A DNA stretch of 10,924 bases. Source: Methanobacteriota archaeon. GTDB taxonomy: Archaea; Thermoplasmatota; Thermoplasmata; Methanomassiliicoccales; Methanomethylophilaceae. Where the stretch lies: positions 1 to 10,924 of the forward strand of contig JAKQBQ010000002.1 in the NCBI GenBank assembly GCA_029574055.1, read 5' to 3'. Positions within the stretch are counted from its first letter, which is position 1; each line of letters starts with the position of its first letter. Of this stretch, positions 1 to 5,969 are shown piece after piece. The notes under the pieces are model-generated. The model ran no database searches and was not told where the DNA came from. It saw nothing but the letters and a program-made list of their open reading frames with translations. The translations under genes were made by a program, and so were the position numbers.

Positions 1-2
1 AG

Positions 3-8
3 ACCTCC
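3..8 (-). promoter_or_regulatory. Shine-Dalgarno of next gene (probably L10)
   Basis: Directly behind the L1 stop codon the minus strand reads TAAGGAGGTCT, a near-perfect ribosome binding site. It implies that another gene of the same operon starts only a few bases outside the window. In archaea L1 is usually followed by L10 (P0) and then L12 (P1), so L10 is the best guess, but no coding sequence of it is visible. Confidence 0.75.
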
Positions 9-647
9 TTACAATATCCTCTCCGCAGGCCCCATGGATGTCTTGACATACGCGGACGCTACGTTCGCCATGCCTTTCTCCAGTTTCAGCGACACACGCT
101 TGAGTACAATGTCGATATTATCGGCTATATCCTCAGCGGACATGTTCACTGTCCCCACGGGTACATGGAAGGTCTTCCTGTCTTTCGTTCTGACGGTCAC
201 AGACCTGCGGAGGCTGTCCACCATGCCTGAGGGATCTGCTCCCGGCGGTATGGGCTTAGGCATCTTTCCGCGAGGACCGAGAACGGTACCCAGCCTCTTA
301 CCGACGACCGCCATCAATGGGGCCTCGGCGATGAAGTAGTCGGTGCTGTTCGCGATCTTCTTTGCCTGCTTCTTGTCGTCTGCGATCGTCCCGAGCTCTT
401 CGGGGGTGATCACAAGATCGGCTACGTCTTTGGCTTTCAGGGCTAGTTCGCCACCACCAATCACACAGACCTTGACCACTTTACCGCGGCCGTTCGGGAG
501 GATGATATCCTCCTGGATACGGTTCTTCGGTATCGATAGGTCAACGTCCTTGAGATTGATGGCCAACTCAACCGTTTCAACAAAATTGCGCTTCTTTGCA
601 CTTTCCAGTGCTTTCTGCACAGCAATTACGGTTGGTTTTTCTGCCAA
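9..647 (-). CDS. rpl1: 50S ribosomal protein L1
   Basis: L1 binds helix 76-78 of 23S rRNA, forms the mobile stalk that releases deacylated tRNA at the E site, and in many archaea represses its own mRNA. The product has 212 residues, normal for the family. The L1 signature is plain at residues 119-136 (LGTVLGPRGKMPKPIPPG), and the C-terminal segment after residue 158 completes the RNA-binding domain. The start is a TTG codon: a strong GAGGAGGA Shine-Dalgarno lies 6-7 bases upstream and no in-frame ATG exists before an upstream TAG. Unlike most archaea, the gene is not joined to L11, which lies about 1.65 kb away with two unrelated genes between. It has its own TATA-type promoter and a structured leader, so it is probably the first gene of an L1-L10-L12 transcript. 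Confidence 0.97.
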   Translation of the reverse strand: MAEKPTVIAVQKALESAKKRNFVETVELAINLKDVDLSIPKNRIQEDIILPNGRGKVVKVCVIGGGELALKAKDVADLVITPEELGTIADDKKQAKKIANSTDYFIAEAPLMAVVGKRLGTVLGPRGKMPKPIPPGADPSGMVDSLRRSVTVRTKDRKTFHVPVGTVNMSAEDIADNIDIVLKRVSLKLEKGMANVASAYVKTSMGPAERIL

Positions 648-658
648 TTCTATTCCTC

Positions 659-686
659 CTCGTAGTGCATACGAGCCCTAAGGCTC
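659..686 (-). promoter_or_regulatory. L1 mRNA leader, two overlapping hairpins
   Basis: The L1 leader contains two short stems that share three bases. Stem A has 6-base arms CTCGTA/TACGAG with a 5-base loop (659-675) and covers the 5' part of the Shine-Dalgarno (654-661). Stem B has arms GAGCC/GGCTC with a 4-base loop (673-686). Bases 673-675 are used by both, so only one can form at a time. L1 autoregulation through an rRNA-like mRNA site is established in methanogens; that this leader is such a site is my inference. Confidence 0.4.
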
Positions 687-714
687 TCCTACAAGCACGC
701 CTGCTATTATATTA

Positions 715-727
715 CCCTATATAAGGT
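715..727 (-). promoter_or_regulatory. TATA-type promoter of rpl1
   Basis: On the minus strand an AACCTTATATAGGG stretch has the form of an archaeal TATA box. Initiation about 25 bases downstream, near position 695, would give a leader of roughly 48 bases that includes both hairpins and the Shine-Dalgarno. No terminator-like T-run lies between the upstream hydrolase stop and this box, so read-through from the hydrolase gene is also possible. Confidence 0.55.
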
Positions 728-744
728 TTGAGGGTGGGTTTTTT

Positions 745-1743
745 TCATTCCGTTATGAACTCGGCTATGTCGCGGATGACATCCCAACTCACATGCTGCG
801 TCCCGGAACCTGTCTGGGCGTCCATGAACATGTGGTCCAATCCATCGTAGAGTTTGAACCCTGCCCCTTCCTTGCCGTTGAGTATCTCCTGCCATTTGGC
901 GAAGTCCTTATCGGCATACACCTGTACGTCTTCGCTTCCCTGGAGGAACAGCATCGGGACATCCAGAGAAAGGGCTATCTGCCCTGCGTCCCTGCTTATC
1001 ATATCCTTGACGTAGTAGCCCGGTAGACCGAATATCGTCTCGCTCAGCAGCTGGGACTCGGTCCATTTGCCAAGATCCTCCAGCTTTTTGAGCTCTCCCG
1101 CGACGACCTCTTTGATGTACGATATATTCAATGGATTAGCAAGCGCAAGGTTCTGGTCCGCCTGTATCTCCGGCATCGTCCTCGGGCTTCCCGCAAGCGA
1201 AACGAACCCGTCGAAAAGCCCGCCGCTCTCTTTCACTATCGCAGGCGCAAGCATTCCGCCCATGCTGTGGCCGATGAGGATCACCCTCTCATAGCCGAGG
1301 TCTCTCAGCAGTTCCGCGGCGGCGATGGCGTCATTGATGGTCTCCTCCATGACGGTGATCTTCGCGATGTTGTCGGCGCTTGCCGCTCCGTACACGTATG
1401 TTCTCTTATCGTATCTGAGGACATCGATGTCATATTGTGCCAGCCCCCACGCGAGATCCCTGTAAACATAGGTCTTTCCGTATGTCCCGTCCATGTCGGA
1501 GGGCCCCGATCCCTGGACTATCACCGCCGCCGCATCGTTTCGAGTTTCGGCATTGGTCGTTATCTTTCCGGGAAGCTCCCATCTGCCGCCGGCGTTCACT
1601 TCGACGTCCGTCTCTCTCAGGCCGTCCGGCAACTCATCAAGGGAGTTCCGATCGCCGTCATCATTCAGAAGTACGAAGGCGGCGGCCGCTAAGACCAGCA
1701 CCGCCCCTATGACCGCTATTGCTGCAATGATGTTCTTTTTCAT
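745..1743 (-). CDS. Membrane-anchored alpha/beta hydrolase
   Basis: This is a 332-residue alpha/beta-hydrolase-fold protein of serine esterase/peptidase type; the substrate cannot be told. Residues 1-26 form a KKN-plus-hydrophobic signal anchor without a lipobox cysteine, so the catalytic domain is probably outside the cell. After it come the oxyanion-side strand VIVQGSGP (74-81), the RYDKRT segment (110-115), the nucleophile elbow GHSMGG with Ser160, the acid Asp272 in QGSEDVQV, and the base His304 in GLDHMF. The triad is therefore complete. The ATG at 1743 is chosen because the anchor begins there; the open frame runs on upstream only as the shadow of the opposite gene. A TATA box sits about 33 bases before the start. 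The gene lies inside the L11-L1 interval and its job is probably unrelated to ribosomes. Confidence 0.88.
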   Translation of the reverse strand: MKKNIIAAIAVIGAVLVLAAAAFVLLNDDGDRNSLDELPDGLRETDVEVNAGGRWELPGKITTNAETRNDAAAVIVQGSGPSDMDGTYGKTYVYRDLAWGLAQYDIDVLRYDKRTYVYGAASADNIAKITVMEETINDAIAAAELLRDLGYERVILIGHSMGGMLAPAIVKESGGLFDGFVSLAGSPRTMPEIQADQNLALANPLNISYIKEVVAGELKKLEDLGKWTESQLLSETIFGLPGYYVKDMISRDAGQIALSLDVPMLFLQGSEDVQVYADKDFAKWQEILNGKEGAGFKLYDGLDHMFMDAQTGSGTQHVSWDVIRDIAEFITE

Positions 1744-1775
1744 GCGGCCCCTGTTGTCAATAACGTGAGTATGGC

Positions 1776-1796
1776 ATTTAAACCTGTTTTGACAGG
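1776..1796 (-). promoter_or_regulatory. Hydrolase promoter with adjoining inverted repeat
   Basis: The minus strand reads TTTAAATG (1776-1783), a TATA-like box placed for a very short leader before the hydrolase ATG. Immediately upstream of it, where the BRE would lie, is the inverted repeat CCTGT-4 bases-ACAGG (1783-1796). This is a plausible regulator site, but 5-base arms can also arise by chance. Confidence 0.4.
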
Positions 1797-1820
1797 CCGC
1801 CGCGGGGGGATGCGGCGATA

Positions 1821-1828
1821 GAAATAAA
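1821..1828 (+). promoter_or_regulatory. TATA-type promoter of PH-domain gene
   Basis: GAAATAAA is centred about 27 bases before the GTG start at 1852. This is the spacing expected for a leaderless archaeal transcript, and it agrees with the absence of a Shine-Dalgarno. The surrounding divergent region also has a 7-base stem GATGCGG/CCGCATC (1809-1815 with 1832-1838) around the box. Confidence 0.4.
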
Positions 1829-1851
1829 CCCCCGCATCTTTTTGACGGATC

Positions 1852-2301
1852 GTGAGAAAAAATGCTTACGGCGGGTCTGACGTTTTCAGGTCGGCGATAG
1901 GCGGGGTCATCTATGCATCCTTGACCGCCGCCATTGCATTGTTCTTTGCCTTCTTGGCGGCAGGGTACGTCTTTGGCATTGCATATCTGGTCGCTTTCGG
2001 GTCGTTCGTATTCCCGCCTCTGGCGGCAGCTATCCTTTGGCTGTGCTACAGGACAAAGTACATCATCACCGATGAGGAGCTGATCATAAGATTCCCCGGG
2101 TCCCCGGACGAGCGCATCCCATTGAGCGGCGTTGTATCTCTTAGAAAAGTGAAAGACAATGCTGCGGCGAAAGCTCTCTCCACAGACCGTGTGGAGATAA
2201 CGATCGGATACGGTACCACTGTACAGATCTCGCCGGCCGATCCCGACCGTTTTATCCAAATTGTTGAAAATAGCAAAAATGTTGGATTGAAAAGTGTTTA
2301 A
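1852..2301 (+). CDS. Two-TM protein with bacterial-type PH domain
   Basis: This 149-residue protein has two predicted membrane segments (about 15-38 and 41-66) followed by a small cytoplasmic domain at 68-139. That domain shows the pattern of the DUF1200/bacterial PH family: TKYIITDEELIIR, then an IP..GVVSLRKV strand pair, ST-DRVEI, and finally VQISPADPDRFIQ. Such domains are common in small bacterial and archaeal membrane proteins; their function is mostly unknown. The GTG at 1852 is the only reasonable start, has no Shine-Dalgarno and fits a leaderless transcript. The gene is transcribed against the ribosomal operon, and its TAA stop overlaps the L11 stop (shared TTAA at 2298-2301). The last 14 codons are rich in A on this strand, perhaps because they also serve as the L11 termination region. 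Confidence 0.82.
   Translation: MRKNAYGGSDVFRSAIGGVIYASLTAAIALFFAFLAAGYVFGIAYLVAFGSFVFPPLAAAILWLCYRTKYIITDEELIIRFPGSPDERIPLSGVVSLRKVKDNAAAKALSTDRVEITIGYGTTVQISPADPDRFIQIVENSKNVGLKSV
2255..2297 (-). terminator. T-rich termination region for L11, inside opposite gene
   Basis: Reading on from the L11 stop, the minus strand carries three T-runs (TTTT, TTTTT, TTTT) within about 40 bases and no stable hairpin. Archaeal RNA polymerase terminates at such T-rich tracts. The whole stretch lies within the 3' codons of the convergent PH-domain gene. Confidence 0.4.
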
Positions 2302-2774
2302 GACGCCAGCTGCTCGTCGTATTTTCCGGCCTTGACATCCTTCTGGAAGACCTTCGGGTCCTTTCCGTCGATGGATACTCCGACCGAGACGCAGTTGCCG
2401 GCCACTTCCAGTACGCGCGCTTTGAGCGTCGCCCCGAGAAGATCGTCCTCTTTCATTGTAGCGATCTTCTTGATCTGGTCTATGGACATGTTGGCGACCT
2501 TCGTGGTCCTGGCGTTGCTCGAACCGCTGGCCAGCCCCATCTCCGACTTTATCAGCGCGGACATGGGCGGCGTTCCGACCTTGATGTCGAAGGTCTTGTC
2601 GTCGTTGATCAATACCTTTATCGGGACCTTCATCCCGGCGAATGCTTTTGTTTTCTCGTTGATCTTGGCGAGGACCTGCGCCGTGTTCACGCCGGTTGGC
2701 CCAAGTGCGGGACCGAGCGGCGGGCCTGCGGTGGCCTTGCCTCCTTCTACTAATGCCTCAACAGTAGTTACCAT
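2298..2774 (-). CDS. rpl11: 50S ribosomal protein L11
   Basis: L11 binds the GTPase-associated centre of 23S rRNA and takes part in factor-dependent GTP hydrolysis. The 158-residue product matches archaeal L11 length. The N-terminal domain carries the hallmark GGKATAGPPLGPALGPTGVN at 11-30, and the C-terminal rRNA-binding domain follows from about residue 70 (TPPMSALIKSEMGLASGS). The ATG lies three bases after the spt5 stop, with its GGAG Shine-Dalgarno inside the last spt5 codons, so the two are surely co-transcribed and probably translationally coupled. In most archaea L1 follows directly; here the next gene is on the opposite strand and the stop codons overlap. Confidence 0.97.
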   Translation of the reverse strand: MVTTVEALVEGGKATAGPPLGPALGPTGVNTAQVLAKINEKTKAFAGMKVPIKVLINDDKTFDIKVGTPPMSALIKSEMGLASGSSNARTTKVANMSIDQIKKIATMKEDDLLGATLKARVLEVAGNCVSVGVSIDGKDPKVFQKDVKAGKYDEQLAS

Positions 2775-2777
2775 TGC

Positions 2778-3608
2778 TTATTTCTCCTTCTCAATGACTC
2801 TGACGCTGTCACCCTTGACGGTGACCGGAATGGGCACCATGGCCTCGATGAGCTCCACGGTGATCTCCTCTTTGCCCTGATCTATGTTCTGAACCCTGGC
2901 TATTTCGCCTTTGAACGGGCCGTTCACAAGCTCCACAAGATCGCCTTCCACTATACCGATGACCGCCGAGACCGGGATCAGGTAGTGGCTTATCTCGTCT
3001 ATATCTGTCTCTCCGTCTACGAACGAGCGGGCCTTCTTTATGTCCCTGGTCTTCTCCCTGAGACGGTCTGTGTTCATTCCCTCCACGAAAACGTACCCTC
3101 TGAGCCCGGGAGGGCTGAATATGGCGTAGATGTCCTTCTCTCCCATCTGGGCCTTGGACATCAGGCTGTCGGCCACGCTCTTCTCTTGATCCATCTGCGT
3201 CTTCAGGACCATTATGGACTGCCTCGCCACAGCGTTGAATGTCTGTGTGGATGTCCCCTCTTTTGTTGTAATAAGGATGTCGATGTTCACTTCGTCGCCG
3301 TATCTTGCACCCTTGGGGCATATGACCTCGAGCTTGAACTCCTTGGGCTTGTTGCCCGGGATCTCAGCTTCCAGCTCGCTCTTCGAGCGGTAGTTGCTCC
3401 ACAGCTCGTTCCCGGCGGAGTCGAAAAGCGTGACGTTCCATTCGGGTGCGTTGTCCTCGTCCGGTCCGGTGGATACATTGAACTTCATGACCGCCGTCGA
3501 TGCGCCGGAGGCTATGTTGAATGTCCACACTGCGGCCGTTCCTGCACGGACGTCCTTCACGTCCCCCTGACCGGCCGCGCGGGTACCCCCTATCTCAAGA
3601 TCAGACAT
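2778..3608 (-). CDS. spt5: Transcription elongation factor Spt5 with extra N-terminal domain
   Basis: Spt5 (NusG family) binds the clamp of RNA polymerase together with Spt4 and keeps it processive. The product has 276 residues, against about 145-160 for ordinary archaeal Spt5. The conventional part is C-terminal: NGN domain at about 131-213 (SIMVLKTQMDQEKSVADSLM, then IYAIFSPPGLRGYVFVEG) and KOW domain at about 219-272 (GDLVELVNGPFKGEIARV). Residues 20-125 are extra and read as a beta-sandwich of the CARDB/NEW3 type (LEVICPKGARYGDEVNIDILITT). No signal peptide or membrane segment is present, so the protein is cytoplasmic. I choose the ATG at 3608, five bases after a GAGGTG Shine-Dalgarno; the ATG at 3611 is possible. 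It sits between secE and rpl11, the standard archaeal order. Confidence 0.93.
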   Translation of the reverse strand: MSDLEIGGTRAAGQGDVKDVRAGTAAVWTFNIASGASTAVMKFNVSTGPDEDNAPEWNVTLFDSAGNELWSNYRSKSELEAEIPGNKPKEFKLEVICPKGARYGDEVNIDILITTKEGTSTQTFNAVARQSIMVLKTQMDQEKSVADSLMSKAQMGEKDIYAIFSPPGLRGYVFVEGMNTDRLREKTRDIKKARSFVDGETDIDEISHYLIPVSAVIGIVEGDLVELVNGPFKGEIARVQNIDQGKEEITVELIEAMVPIPVTVKGDSVRVIEKEK

Positions 3609-3626
3609 CATCACACCTCGTATCCT

Positions 3627-3848
3627 TCAAAAATGATTCGGAAGGTAGGTCATTACCCACATAATGGCAAAGCCTACCGCGCCCACTACAAGCATTCCAA
3701 GCGCCGCTATGTAGCATGTCCTCTTGTACTCCTCTCGAGTGGGTGTGTGGGCCATCTTAAGGATCCTGCCGTATTTGCCCCTGCCGAGGTTCCTTGTCCT
3801 GGCCTCGAAGCTGTTTTGGATCTCCTCTGCCCTTGCCTCTATTTTCAT
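3627..3848 (-). CDS. secE: Preprotein translocase subunit SecE (Sec61 gamma)
   Basis: SecE is the clamp subunit of the SecYE translocon in the cytoplasmic membrane. The 73-residue product has the family layout: an amphipathic N-terminal helix (MKIEARAEEIQNSFEARTR), the conserved turn before the membrane (AHTPTREEYKR, 33-43), and one membrane helix at about 45-67 with a short tail. I place the start at the ATG at 3848, behind GGAAGTAGGA; an in-frame ATG at 3878 would add ten residues unlike SecE. Eighteen bases separate its stop from spt5, giving the usual secE-spt5-rpl11 unit. A TATA box about 105 bases upstream suggests a leader of roughly 80 bases. Confidence 0.93.
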   Translation of the reverse strand: MKIEARAEEIQNSFEARTRNLGRGKYGRILKMAHTPTREEYKRTCYIAALGMLVVGAVGFAIMWVMTYLPNHF

Positions 3849-3952
3849 TTTCCTACTTCCTTGGCATAGCCAGATCATATTCCGGATGCCATGTTCGCTC
3901 TTTCGTTACCACTGAAGGCAACAATTGAATGAACATCCCATAGAAAGACCCC

Positions 3953-3960
3953 TATTTTAA
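3953..3960 (-). promoter_or_regulatory. TATA-type promoter of secE-spt5-rpl11
   Basis: The minus strand reads CTTTAAAATAGG here, a good archaeal TATA box for the secE unit, predicting a start near 3930 and an untranslated leader of about 80 bases. The 141-base interval 3879-4019 otherwise holds no recognisable gene. Confidence 0.45.
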
Positions 3961-4019
3961 AGCTTTTGGTGGTCCTTTTTTTCTTGCGGGAACGTCCGGC
4001 GGCTGCGGCGCTGACCGCT

Positions 4020-5297
4020 TCATTCTTCAAAATACGCAGCGCGCCGCGGCTTTTTCCAAACGTCCATCGATATCCGGATTATGTATGCGAAAAGTACGAA
4101 CAGCAACACATTCCTCGCCAATACTATCATCATGCCCGCATCGGTTATGTTCGCCCCTCCTCCGCTTATGCCTATGTTCACTGCAAAATTCAACTGAGCG
4201 AGGATGATCGCGGCCACCGTCATTGCCAAGATATATCTCTTGGATGTCGGGGAAATGGGCATCATCATCATGAAGACGATGGGGGGGATGATCCAGATCG
4301 GGTATTGCGATGAGAACACCTTCCCGAATATCATGAATGCCATTATGGACAGCAGCGCCGCGCTGCCGAGGAGGATCATCCTGTTGTTCTCGTTGTCCTT
4401 GCCGTCCCTGCGCAGGCTGACCAGCATGTACGCGTACATCGCATAGACCGCAACGACCGCCGCTATCATCAGAGGCGTCAGGAAGGGGGCCACGGCATCC
4501 GGCCACGGACCGACTATATTGTCGGAGCCGTAGCTGAACACTATGTCCACGTTGGTAAGGCCGAGGGCCTGGAAAAGGAATATGATGGATGAGGCGGTGG
4601 ATTCTATCTGGATCGGGCGGTCCATGTGATATGTGAGGAAATATGTCGCCGATTCCAGAGAGCCGGCGAGGATGAACGGCAGGATCGTCAGCGCCGCAAC
4701 GAGGATGAACACTCCCGCGCCCTTCAACGCATTCATCCAATCCCTGTTGTAGATCAATGGGATCAGGTAGATCGGGAACAGCACGGCGGGATACAGCTTC
4801 GTCATTGTGGCTATCGAGAGCAGCGCGAACGCCCATACGTATCTCTTGGTGACCAAGCAGTAGAATGACAGCAGCGTCAGTATCGCCGGGAATATGTCGA
4901 ATCTGTCCACAACGAACTCGAACATCAGCAGCATCAGGATGGTGTAGATGAGCATGGCCATGTGCTGGCTGAAGTTGTACCTTTTCGCGAGCTTCCCGGT
5001 CACGATCAGCCCTATGATGAAGAATACGGCAACCTCCGCAACGAACACTATCAGATAACCCATCTCGGTCGCGGCGAAAAGCCTCGGCAGGGCTATGAAC
5101 ACCAGCGCGAACGGGGGATACTCCATGTCCGGAATAACGCCGTTGAACAAGCTGTCCGCATACGGGAAATATATCTTGACAACTTCGGCGAGAGCCCCTG
5201 TCATGTGGATTGCGACAATGAATGCAACGGACGCGGCGATGAATAGGATCCCTAAGATCAGCCGGTCCCGTTTGACGCCGTTGTCCAACCCGCTCAT
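4020..5297 (-). CDS. Polytopic GT87/DUF2029-like glycosyltransferase
   Basis: This 425-residue integral membrane protein has about ten hydrophobic segments and the marks of GT-C glycosyltransferases of the GT87 (DUF2029) or PIG-M-like group, which move sugars, often mannose, from a polyprenyl-phosphate donor onto lipids or glycans outside the membrane. The first external loop after TM1 holds the likely catalytic Asp48 (YFPYADSLFNG), followed by EYPPF at 59-63. Further marks are DRFDIFPA (131-138), MTKLYPAVLFP (165-175) and GKVFSSQYPIWIIP (325-338), the last resembling the K-x-FS-xQY-xxW motif of this group. The acceptor is unknown; S-layer or lipid glycosylation is plausible. The ATG at 5297 has at best a weak GAGTGA before it and lies about 27 bases after a TATA-like box. 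The gene stands alone, without visible glycosylation partners. Confidence 0.8.
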   Translation of the reverse strand: MSGLDNGVKRDRLILGILFIAASVAFIVAIHMTGALAEVVKIYFPYADSLFNGVIPDMEYPPFALVFIALPRLFAATEMGYLIVFVAEVAVFFIIGLIVTGKLAKRYNFSQHMAMLIYTILMLLMFEFVVDRFDIFPAILTLLSFYCLVTKRYVWAFALLSIATMTKLYPAVLFPIYLIPLIYNRDWMNALKGAGVFILVAALTILPFILAGSLESATYFLTYHMDRPIQIESTASSIIFLFQALGLTNVDIVFSYGSDNIVGPWPDAVAPFLTPLMIAAVVAVYAMYAYMLVSLRRDGKDNENNRMILLGSAALLSIMAFMIFGKVFSSQYPIWIIPPIVFMMMMPISPTSKRYILAMTVAAIILAQLNFAVNIGISGGGANITDAGMMIVLARNVLLFVLFAYIIRISMDVWKKPRRAAYFEE

Positions 5298-5320
5298 GCG
5301 TCACTCATAAGTGGTGGTGT

Positions 5321-5334
5321 TAATTAAAGTATAT
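5321..5334 (-). promoter_or_regulatory. TATA-type promoter of glycosyltransferase gene
   Basis: The minus strand reads ATATACTTTAATTA, ending about 24 bases before the ATG at 5297. Initiation at the usual distance would give little or no leader. A 7-base GC stem CGGCGGC/GCCGCCG with a 3-base loop (5342-5358) lies just upstream of this box; its role is unknown. Confidence 0.4.
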
Positions 5335-5430
5335 CCCGCAACGGCGGCAGCGCCGCCGAACGCCTTAGGTGCATGAAATAAAAAAATCGGCGATATGAGA
5401 AGCAAATCGTACTCCTGTCGAAAGAAGAGA

Positions 5431-5442
5431 GGGCATATGCCC
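5431..5442. repeat. 12-base perfect palindrome GGGCATATGCCC
   Basis: A perfect palindrome lies in the 226-base divergent interval between the glycosyltransferase and the 54-residue gene, about 30-40 bases upstream of the TATA-like elements of the latter. It could be an operator for a dimeric regulator; a chance palindrome cannot be excluded. Confidence 0.35.
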
Positions 5443-5472
5443 GCAGAACGCGGCGGAGGGGTTGCCCAACCA

Positions 5473-5490
5473 TTAAATACACCTTATATG
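5473..5490 (+). promoter_or_regulatory. Promoter of the 54-residue gene/UPF0147 unit
   Basis: Two overlapping candidates, TTAAATAC (5473-5480) and CTTATATG (5483-5490), precede the ATG at 5524. Either would give a short leader; the second would place the start at the edge of the AGGTGAT Shine-Dalgarno (5512-5518), so the first fits better. Confidence 0.45.
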
Positions 5491-5523
5491 TTGATTCCCT
5501 AATTCTTGCGCAGGTGATACGAA

Positions 5524-5688
5524 ATGGAAGAGATTCTATGCAACGTAGAGTTGGTTAAGGACAACAACGATTTCATAGCTAGGATACAGAGCGACCTCGG
5601 AGGGATGAGGGAATACAAATCCTCAAGTTTCGAAGAAGTGCTGGAGCAGCTAATGATCGATCTGCAGGAAGAATTCGAGTCAATATGA
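5524..5688 (+). CDS. Small conserved-looking acidic protein (54 aa)
   Basis: This is a 54-residue protein that I cannot assign to a named family. It looks genuine: an AGGTGAT Shine-Dalgarno stands six bases before the ATG, a TATA box lies upstream, and the next gene begins 15 bases after its stop. The sequence starts with a possible beta-hairpin (ILCNVELVKDNNDFIARIQS), then GGMREYKSSSFEEVLEQLM and an acidic helix (IDLQEEFE). This strand-strand-helix pattern recalls small single-domain proteins of the HicB-like or swapped-hairpin sort, but the resemblance is only general. Pairing with UPF0147 suggests a shared housekeeping role. Confidence 0.75.
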   Translation: MEEILCNVELVKDNNDFIARIQSDLGGMREYKSSSFEEVLEQLMIDLQEEFESI

Positions 5689-5703
5689 CCCGAGGTGATG
5701 CTC

Positions 5704-5961
5704 ATGGCAGACCATGTTAAACAAGTGATAGACATCTTAGATAATCTCGCCGAGGATACCTCGGTACCACGAAACATCAGAAAAGGAGCAACAGATGCTA
5801 AAGCAAGGTTGATGGACACAAAGAACGCAATGGACGTGCGTGCAACAAGCGCGATGATGATCCTCGACGATCTTGCCAACGACCCCAACATACCGCTGCA
5901 CGGAAGGACGCTCATCTGGAACATAATAAGCCAGCTTGAGGTCCTGAGCGCCCAGGGCTAA
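5704..5961 (+). CDS. UPF0147 family protein
   Basis: The 85-residue all-helical protein matches the archaeal UPF0147 family, which is widespread in archaea and has no established function. Characteristic stretches are VIDILDNLAEDTSVPRNIRK near the N-terminus and a matching second half, MMILDDLANDPNIPLHGRTL, before ending in QLEVLSAQG. The two LDxLAxDxxxP segments look like an internal duplication of helical hairpins. I place the start at the ATG at 5704, six bases after GAGGTG; the open frame extends to a GTG at 5695, but that lies within the Shine-Dalgarno itself. It is the second gene of a two-gene unit, 15 bases behind the 54-residue gene. Confidence 0.9.
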   Translation: MADHVKQVIDILDNLAEDTSVPRNIRKGATDAKARLMDTKNAMDVRATSAMMILDDLANDPNIPLHGRTLIWNIISQLEVLSAQG

Positions 5962-5969
5962 ACGCTTTA

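Noticed and set aside
1744..2259. Open frame continuing upstream of the hydrolase ATG at 1743 for another 170 codons
   Set aside because: It runs antisense through the PH-domain gene, is rich in Cys/Arg without any domain, and the signal anchor begins exactly at 1743.
2985..3869. Plus-strand frame of 294 codons opposite spt5 and secE
   Set aside because: Antisense to two certain genes, no ribosome binding site, and Cys/His-rich composition typical of shadows.
4027..5304. Full-length second open frame over the glycosyltransferase, in another minus-strand frame
   Set aside because: Arg/His-rich translation without hydrophobic segments; a shadow caused by the GC-biased codon use of the real membrane protein.
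5342..5358. GC-rich stem CGGCGGC/GCCGCCG as a terminator
   Set aside because: No gene ends nearby on either strand and no T-run follows, so it is noted only as a stem in the promoter region.
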